This document shows, in pieces, positions 20,801-25,680 of a stretch of 25,680 nt of DNA; position 1 is the first letter of the stretch; each line of letters opens with the position of its first letter. Made by a program: the position numbers and the translations under genes. Below the pieces are notes generated by a model that was given only the letters and a program-made list of their open reading frames with translations, had not been told where the DNA came from and searched no databases. The stretch is from assembly GCA_036897625.1 (NCBI GenBank), contig JAYMTA010000648.1, forward strand, positions 1 through 25,680. Reading direction: 5' to 3'. Source of the stretch: Pelargonium cotyledonis (lineage: Eukaryota > Streptophyta > Magnoliopsida > Geraniales > Geraniaceae).

Positions 20801-23800
20801 AATATTCTCTCAACTCTCAACACATGGTATCAAACCATTGGTGACTAAAGGTCCAAGTTCAAATTCGCCACCCAAATTAAAAACTAATATATTCGAGTTC
20901 GAATATACCTATGTGCATGGGCCACGTGCAAAGCAAAAATGGCCTTGGGGGCGTGTTAGAGTATAAAACTAATATTAGACCATCATATATCAGTTTAACC
21001 TTTTAGTTGAGTTGGTTATTTACGGTTATAAAACAAGTGGTTATCATGCTATTGTTGTGGATACAGAAGTGATCTACTTTTGAGCTTTTAGTTGAGTTGG
21101 TTCTTTATAGTTATAGAACAAGTGTCAAGTTTATGAAACTGCTAAAAACAAATTGTGTGTGTTATGTGTATTTTACCTAGGATTGACTCAAATAACTAGT
21201 TCCCTTCATACAAAAGTCCAGCAATGAATAGCTTAACAAATCCCATATCGAGACAAAATTTTCTTCATAGATAATTACAAAGAATAAAGCAATCTTTCAC
21301 AAAAATGATATACCAGCAGTTAACATTTTGATTGATATAGATAGACCTGAGTAACCTAGGGAGAGAGAAATAGGAGGAATGCTAAGATGTGAAATATGAA
21401 AACTCGTTAAAAAATACAGGTTGGGAAGAAGCCAAAACGGGAATAATATCTTCTGGCTGAGAAGAAGCATTTGCTTCCATTGCATGAATCTCGCCCTCCG
21501 AATCCGATGTTGCAGGAGATGGACCGAAGTTTTGAGCCTTAAGATTGAGCTTACATTCCAAAAAAATAATAAGTAGATAGACTAAGTGACCTAGGAGGAA
21601 GGCTAAGATGTGAAATATAAGAACTCGTTAATACATGCAGGTTGGGAAGAAGCAGAAATGGGAACTTTATCTTCTTGCTGAGAAGCAGCTCTTGCTTTCT
21701 CTGTATGAATCTCGCCCTCCAATGTTTCAGGAGATGGACCGAAGTTTTGAGCCTCAGGATTGAGCTTACATTCCAAAATAAATGAATAAACATGTCATGA
21801 AAAAATGGTAAGTTCAGTTACAAAAATGAAAATGTATTGCAAAAATCCCTAGTATCTTGCCTCCACCCAAAAAAGTTCCGGTAACCCAGTGGTTGAGATA
21901 ACCATTTATAAACTTGATATAATACTTGCTGATGAATATAGAAATCAACAAGCAATCCAAAATAATTTAGAAGTAGTTATTCCAAATATAAAACTCACCT
22001 GGGTTCTTTCACTAAATTTTGAACCTTGGGGAGGGATCATATCAGTTGACACTGCTAATGAATGAATATGTTCATCTGAAGTAGCATCAACAACTGACCG
22101 GATTGAAGTTGAAGCACCTGAAGTTTTCCTTTCATCAACAGGATTTACTTTCATAATGCTGGATTCCACTGGATGCAAATTAGTTTGTAAATGAAAATAT
22201 ATTACAAATGATGCCTCTGTAAAAATCCAGCATTTGTAAATGAAAATCATCACTTCATAGAAAATATTGTCTAAAAAATGCTTACAGATTAAGTGGCGCA
22301 GGGAATCGATTAATCTTACATATAATAGTAACTATACAATACATATGCACAATCAAAACTTGTACTCTATTAATATAGCATTAATCATAAATTTGCTTCA
22401 AGAACGTGATGCGCTAACATATGTAAGTCAATTCAAAATGGGACTCCTATGGGTTATTGAACACACATTGCGAACTTGAGCCATTACGTTCCCTCTCTGA
22501 ACTGTCATCCCCTATTATCCTGTCAGAAAACAATTTATAGGAATCTCAGAACATATCAAGGATGGAAATACATTCAATGACCAATTTTTTTATAAACACA
22601 ATAAAACGTAAGGAAGAAAAAAAGAACTCAGGATAGTTCGTGAACAAACAGGAAAAAAAAAACATCATTGTTCTAAAAAAATACACAATATGATACTATT
22701 TGAGATAACTTAAGCTGTAACTCCACAAAACCAAGAGATTATCATGCATGACAATTTCCAAATAGTCACCAAATTCTATAATTATCATTGCTAATTAAAT
22801 CGAAAAATATTAATAAAATCCCTGAAACCATCAATGTTCCATTTGGAATCATGGATTTGATCCGAATCCAATGTTTGAATGCACAAAAAAAATTTGAACT
22901 TCTTTTTGACTCAAATCCACTTGGATTCAAAACATGCCTAGGGCGTGAAATTTCAAATGACAACTCTTACATTGTCATTTGAAATTCTATGGTTTTCCAA
23001 ACATTATATTTGTATTTAAAATGCAATATTTCAATTTCTAATCAAGTCCAAGAATCCAAATGTAACCTAAGGTTCTTTGGGAAGCATAAACAATTGCCCC
23101 TGGTATTAGCAGAAAGTCTCGCATGCTTTAGAGGGACTCTTTTATCACAAGACTATACATAAGATATGGAAGCAAAAGAATAACATGAACATCAATAGGT
23201 AGCTTAACAATTAGGATAAACACTTGAAAATAGAGGTGGATCTATTGAACATCAATAGGTAGCTTAACAATTAAAATAAACACTTGAAAATAGAGGTGGA
23301 TCTATTATATGTCCAATTTAGGCAAGTGCTCCCGCTGGACGATTTTAAAATAAAAAAACACATACAGTAAAATTGAATTTTTATTAACAGTTACTAGAGT
23401 AACCCTACTGAAAACTCCGAGTACACCACTGTTTTATGTAGACAGTTACTTGCATATTGCAATATTTGAGTATTACTGAACGAAATAGAGAGCACTCAGA
23501 GCAGGGGATTTTTTAATGACTGTCTTTTGTATTTGGTTTCAGCTTTGCTATGATCTCCAATCTCCATCATATGTAATTATCAAGATTAAAAACAGACACA
23601 AGTTCATAATAATTTTTTAACTTCCAACCAATTTTGGGAAAAGAGATTAAGATCGTTGTGATTCAAATGCCGCATATCAAAGCTATAAGACCAAACAAAA
23701 TTTCAAATTTATCATAGATTTATAATTTACTTTAACTAAAAATCATGTTTGATATTAAAATGAGCCCGTGATGGCTCCAGGTACTTGTACATTTTCTCTT

Positions 23801-25314
23801 AAATGGGCATGTCATGGAGCTGACCAAAAACACTACCGGTACATTTTTCCAATATCCACCTCCTTTCTCTCCAAGTCCCTTCCTCTTAACAGTTTTATAG
23901 TTTGGGTTTTCAACAATATAGGCAGGTATTTAATATTATTGTCTTCTTCGGCCATGAGAATGCTTATTATGATCAAGAAAATGTCTCTATTTTCAGTTGC
24001 TCTGCTTTTCTCATCATCTGAGGACGACTTAACAGCTGGTTGAAGAAAACAGGTTCATATTGGGATTTTTATCCATACCTCTCCTGTATAAACAAGGAGG
24101 AGTGAAGGTGAAATCACCAATATTGCTGCAATTGCCAATAGCTTTTATTATCAATGTGCCTCTTTAAAATTAGAGATGCGAGAGTCAAAGAGGCACCATT
24201 TAAGATTTAAGAAAAGAGCATTTTTGTCAAATTTGTGAGGGCTGATTTATCAGCAACTTTTGATTATGTGTTCTATGTTTCCATAGTAAAAGTGTGCTTA
24301 TAAAACACCATGTAAAACCTTTATATAACAATTTATGATAACATATAGATAAATCTTCTAAAATCAAAATCTATCTGTATAAATAGTAGTACCTATGATG
24401 AGAAAGAACTAAATATACATGTTCCTCATCCTCACCTTCTAATTCTTTTCTTAAGCCACAATCTAAACTAATCTACCATGATCAATATACCTTGATTCAT
24501 TAATTTGTTCTCCCCTCTTGGATGTATCCTCTATGCAATCAGAGGGAGCAGCAGATTCTAAATTGCTACCAGCTTCAATTCCAGTAACATTTGTCTGCAA
24601 ATCAAAACACACAAATATGATCAAGAACAGAAGTAAGTAGCATCGTACAATCAAAGAGTGAAGAGAGTCGCTTGCCTTGACTATTTTCACAAGATCATCT
24701 GCACCAATTTCAAGAAACTTTTGAACCCCTTGGAAACTCTTTCCATCACTTGCAACTCTTGTCCCATTTTTAATCAGTCTTGCATTCTTCAGCATAATAC
24801 CTAAGCAAATCACATACCAATTCATGAAATCACACATACTACAAACATAAATGAAACATAGATTAAATGGCCGTTTCTTGGTAAAAGATTCATTAGCATA
24901 TAAGTCAAAACTTTTTCTACAATAAGTCATAATCTCGGCAAAATCTCCACAACTTCACCAAATGCCCAAGACCCACATGCAATTAATCATGAAAAACAAA
25001 CCCGGAAAAAGATTTTCAGCAAATTCAATAGATTGACCAAAACCCATAAAAGTGACCAAAACCCTGATCAGAATCTACATGAAACTACCAAAATCCGTTC
25101 CAGAGGCCAAAACCCACAGAGAATGTCACTTGAAATTGAAGACCCAGAAGAGGATTCCTCTAAAATCAACAGACTGAGAAACGAAGCAAAAATAGAACGA
25201 ACCGTGTGCTGTCTCTATGGACGCAGAGTAGAACATTCCCGAGAAAATGGAGCCGTCCGTGACATGGACTTGGACGGGCCGATCAACAAGGTTGGCCATC
25301 AAAAACTCCTCCAT
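17625..25314 (-). CDS. Ataxin-2-like / CID-type SM-ATX + PAM2 protein (13 exons)
   Basis: Proposed exons, in transcription order: 25314-25203, 24800-24676, 24594-24491, 22519-22467, 22168-21999, 21764-21639, 21549-21418, 20583-20509, 20237-20166, 19578-19507, 18818-18715, 18599-18537, 17720-17625. All join in phase, about 434 codons. Residues 1-79 form an SM-ATX (Lsm-like) domain: VDRPVQVHVTDGSIFSGMFY, IMLKNARLIKNG, GADDLVKIVK. Residues 189-200 and 231-242 are PAM2 motifs (LNPEAQNFGPS; LNLKAQNFGPS) that in this family bind the MLLE domain of poly(A)-binding protein. The tail is Tyr/Pro/Gln-rich (YPVPYPVPYP) and ends RRRFPRNSR. Known relatives (plant CID3/CID4) act in cytoplasmic mRNP control and usually have LsmAD, which I do not find. 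Start: first ATG after an in-frame stop. Two lesions: TAA in exon 8 and a frame change in exon 11. Confidence 0.72.
17766..17818. repeat. (GT)n-(GA)n microsatellite
   Basis: About 21 GT dinucleotides run into a short GA run. It lies in the last intron of the ataxin-2-like gene, 46 bp from the acceptor side of exon 13 and in the U/A-rich zone before it. It is likely polymorphic. Confidence 0.95.
18715..20645 (-). repeat. Tandem array of exon-plus-intron units (exons 8-11)
   Basis: Three units carry clear exon copies, 20583-20509 (75 nt), 20237-20166 (72 nt) and 19578-19507 (72 nt), each with acceptor (A/G)TGCAG or ACGCAG and donor GCA/GTAAGTGG. They share following intron words such as GTTATAGAACAAGTAACCACTTACTG and TATATGCAGTCTGCTCC (plus strand). 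The encoded peptides align: VVVPNQQYPYVQTASPYGNQVP, VAFPDQYSLYQAGPLYSNQAP and VAYPNQYHFVQDGYLYNNQVP. The flank of exon 11 (18818-18715) keeps weaker similarity (AATTACTATCAATGC, CTAATGCTGACAT), so it may be an older fourth unit. Spacing is 346 and 659 bp; the longer one contains a SINE. Confidence 0.8.
19940..20085 (-). mobile_element. Au-like SINE in intron 9
   Basis: On the minus strand it reads GAGGGTGAGCCTTGGTGCAA (A-box side), GGTCACGAGTTTGAC (B-box side, 20022-20036), CAAAAACAGGATAAGG, GACCCTCCCTAGATC and GGGAGCCTTGTGCG. This phrase order is that of the Au SINE family widespread in flowering plants, as I recall it. The B box is mutated. No clean target duplication was found (only TTAACTA on both sides). 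It explains part of the extra length of this intron compared with the neighbouring unit. Confidence 0.75.
20651..20960 (+). mobile_element. Copia-type LTR relic with primer-binding site, in intron 7
   Basis: AGGGGGAG (20651-20658, polypurine-like) is followed by an LTR-like segment TGTTAAAATAACTG...CTCTCAACA (20659-20822). This is followed after two bases by TGGTATCAAACC at 20825, a near match to the initiator-Met tRNA primer site TGGTATCAGAGC. A short internal stretch then leads to TTGGGGGCG and a second LTR-like start TGTTAGAGTATAAAAC at 20954. The two LTR-like starts differ in sequence, so this is either a chimera of two elements or a rearranged miniature (TRIM-like) element. No coding remains. 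Confidence 0.55.
21345..21775 (-). repeat. Tandem duplication of the PAM2 exon (exons 6 and 7)
   Basis: A ~215-bp unit containing acceptor, exon and donor is present twice. Exon 6 (21764-21639, 126 nt) and exon 7 (21549-21418, 132 nt) both begin right after GGAATGTAAG with CTCAAT and read LN-x-x-AQNFGPSP, then GEIH and ASSQP. The Leu, Ala, Phe and Pro of the PAM2 consensus (LN-x-x-A-x-x-F-x-P) are present in both. Both are phase 0 at each end, so either or both can be included. Exon 7 ends CCT/GTATTT. Exon 6 ends CCT/GCATGT if a GC donor is used; the nearest GT (four bases later) would shift the frame. Confidence 0.75.
22836..23066. mobile_element. Fold-back MITE in intron 3
   Basis: The left end GTTCCATTTGGAATCATGG (from 22836) pairs with the reverse complement of the right end, GTTACATTTGGATTCTTGG (ending 23066), with few mismatches over ~27 bp. 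The centre contains a second inverted repeat, GAAATTTCAAATGACAA against TTGTCATTTGAAATTC, around 22956-22985. At 231 bp with no coding content it fits a MITE. No target duplication could be set, so the superfamily is open. Confidence 0.55.
23187..23306. repeat. Near-perfect 60-bp tandem duplication in intron 3
   Basis: The 60-bp unit from GAACATCAATAGGTAGC to GGTGGATCTATT is repeated once head to tail with only two differences (TTAGGATA versus TTAAAATA). It is recent or conserved by gene conversion. Confidence 0.95.
24595..24675 (-). other. GC-AG intron, 81 nt, stop-free (intron 2)
   Basis: Exon 2 ends ATAGTCAAG, followed by GCAAGC, the usual form of a GC donor. The intron is U-rich and ends GTTTTGATTTGCAG before ACAAATG of exon 3. 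It is 81 nt and has no stop in frame, so retention would insert 27 residues, strongly hydrophobic in the middle (CYLLLFLIIFVCF), right after the SM-ATX domain. The U-rich tract and the unlikely hydrophobic insert favour it being an intron. Confidence 0.7.
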
Positions 25315-25386
25315 AGACTCAGGCTTCGTTTGGCAATTATATTGGAACTTTTGAGAATGTCTGTAGTATGCAAAAGGAAAAGTGAG

Positions 25387-25394
25387 TTTTTATA
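25387..25394 (-). promoter_or_regulatory. TATA box of the ataxin-2-like gene
   Basis: CTCCTATAAAAACTC on the minus strand contains TATAAAAA, 73 bp upstream of the ATG at 25314. It implies a 5'UTR of roughly 40-50 nt. A TAA within it closes the reading frame upstream of the ATG. The TTTTGCATACTACAG at ~25360 also resembles a splice acceptor, so an upstream leader exon beyond this point cannot be excluded. Confidence 0.55.
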
Positions 25395-25582
25395 GGAGAC
25401 ATGAGCTATGTTTGTTAGATTTGGATTGTAAAAGAAAGTGCGAAAAAAGTTGTGTTTTCTAAATTTTAGGGTAAAAAGTTGTCATACTGTGAAATGACAA
25501 AAATATTCATTTATTTTAATTTTTTATTATTAAATTTTTTTATCAATTTGAGTCATTGAATTAGCCAATAACATAACTGATT

Positions 25583-25680
25583 AGGGCTGAGCATGGGCGA
25601 ATAAACTGTCCGTTGAGCGGTTTAAAATTTATAACTGTTTAAATTGGTTTGCTAAATTTGAAACCGTTGGCCAACCCGCT
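25583..25680 (+). mobile_element. Edge of a hAT-like repeat
   Basis: TAGGGCTGAGCATGGGCG followed by repeated GGTTTAAA / GGTTTGCTAAA words looks like the terminus of a common plant hAT-type non-autonomous element. It runs off the window, so the other end and the 8-bp duplication cannot be examined. Confidence 0.4.

Noticed and set aside
23187-23306. CRISPR-like direct repeat
   Set aside because: Two head-to-tail copies without spacers in a plant intron are a simple tandem duplication.
23920-24035. Possible extra exon on the minus strand (AVKSSSDDEKSRATENRD)
   Set aside because: Its acceptor gives a phase that does not fit exon 3 at its best donor. Joining it through a neighbouring candidate exon would need a 43-nt intron, too short for plants, and no donor follows it closely.
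24463-24930. Single uninterrupted 155-codon gene
   Set aside because: The frame includes intron sequence before exon 2, the GC-AG intron and bases past the exon 3 donor. Splice signals and the SM-ATX homology break it into two exons.

Overview
This is an AT-rich nuclear segment from a eudicot plant. The evidence is spliceosomal introns, PIF/Harbinger, Ty3/gypsy, L1-type LINE and tRNA-derived SINE relics, and a plant ataxin-2-like gene. The species cannot be named from sequence alone. All calls come from reading the sequence by eye; no database or folding run was possible.

Layout. Positions 1-213: a 24-bp tandem repeat that reads on the minus strand as a basic octapeptide array running off the left edge. 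Positions 421-1135: a GC-rich patch, a ~90-bp tandem duplication and a dispersed repeat with internal ~35-bp periodicity. Positions ~1560-4740: a dead two-gene PIF/Harbinger transposon, with a Myb/SANT-like protein and a DDE transposase whose DDE residues survive but which carries one frameshift and one nonsense codon. Positions 5054-6900, minus strand: a gene with a 5'UTR intron, resembling the plant 'putative plant transposon protein' family, broken by two one-base frameshifts. Positions 7416-~12740: a decayed Ty3/gypsy element that looks Tat-like, lacking the RT thumb and RNase H, with a probable 3' LTR. Positions 12755-15435, minus strand: a 5'-truncated L1-type LINE with a destroyed catalytic box. 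Positions 15460-15790: a second copy of the dispersed repeat. Positions 16192-16381: a SINE bounded by a perfect 19-bp target duplication.

Positions 17625-25394, minus strand: the one host gene. It has 13 phase-compatible exons encoding an ataxin-2/CID-like protein, with an SM-ATX domain followed by PAM2 motifs that bind poly(A)-binding protein, and a Tyr/Pro/Gln-rich tail. Exons 3 and 4 join in frame with no LsmAD domain between them. The PAM2 exon is tandemly duplicated. A 24-25-codon tail exon is present three times, and one copy carries an in-frame stop. A GC-AG intron of 81 nt (a multiple of three, stop-free) lies just after the SM-ATX domain. The introns hold a copia-type LTR, an Au-like SINE, a fold-back MITE and a fresh 60-bp duplication.

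The right edge (from 25583) looks like the start of a hAT-type repeat. The most interesting part of the window is the internally duplicated SM-ATX/PAM2 gene: exon duplication has altered motif number, and splice choice appears to decide whether the tail is made. I found no new enzymatic or defence system.
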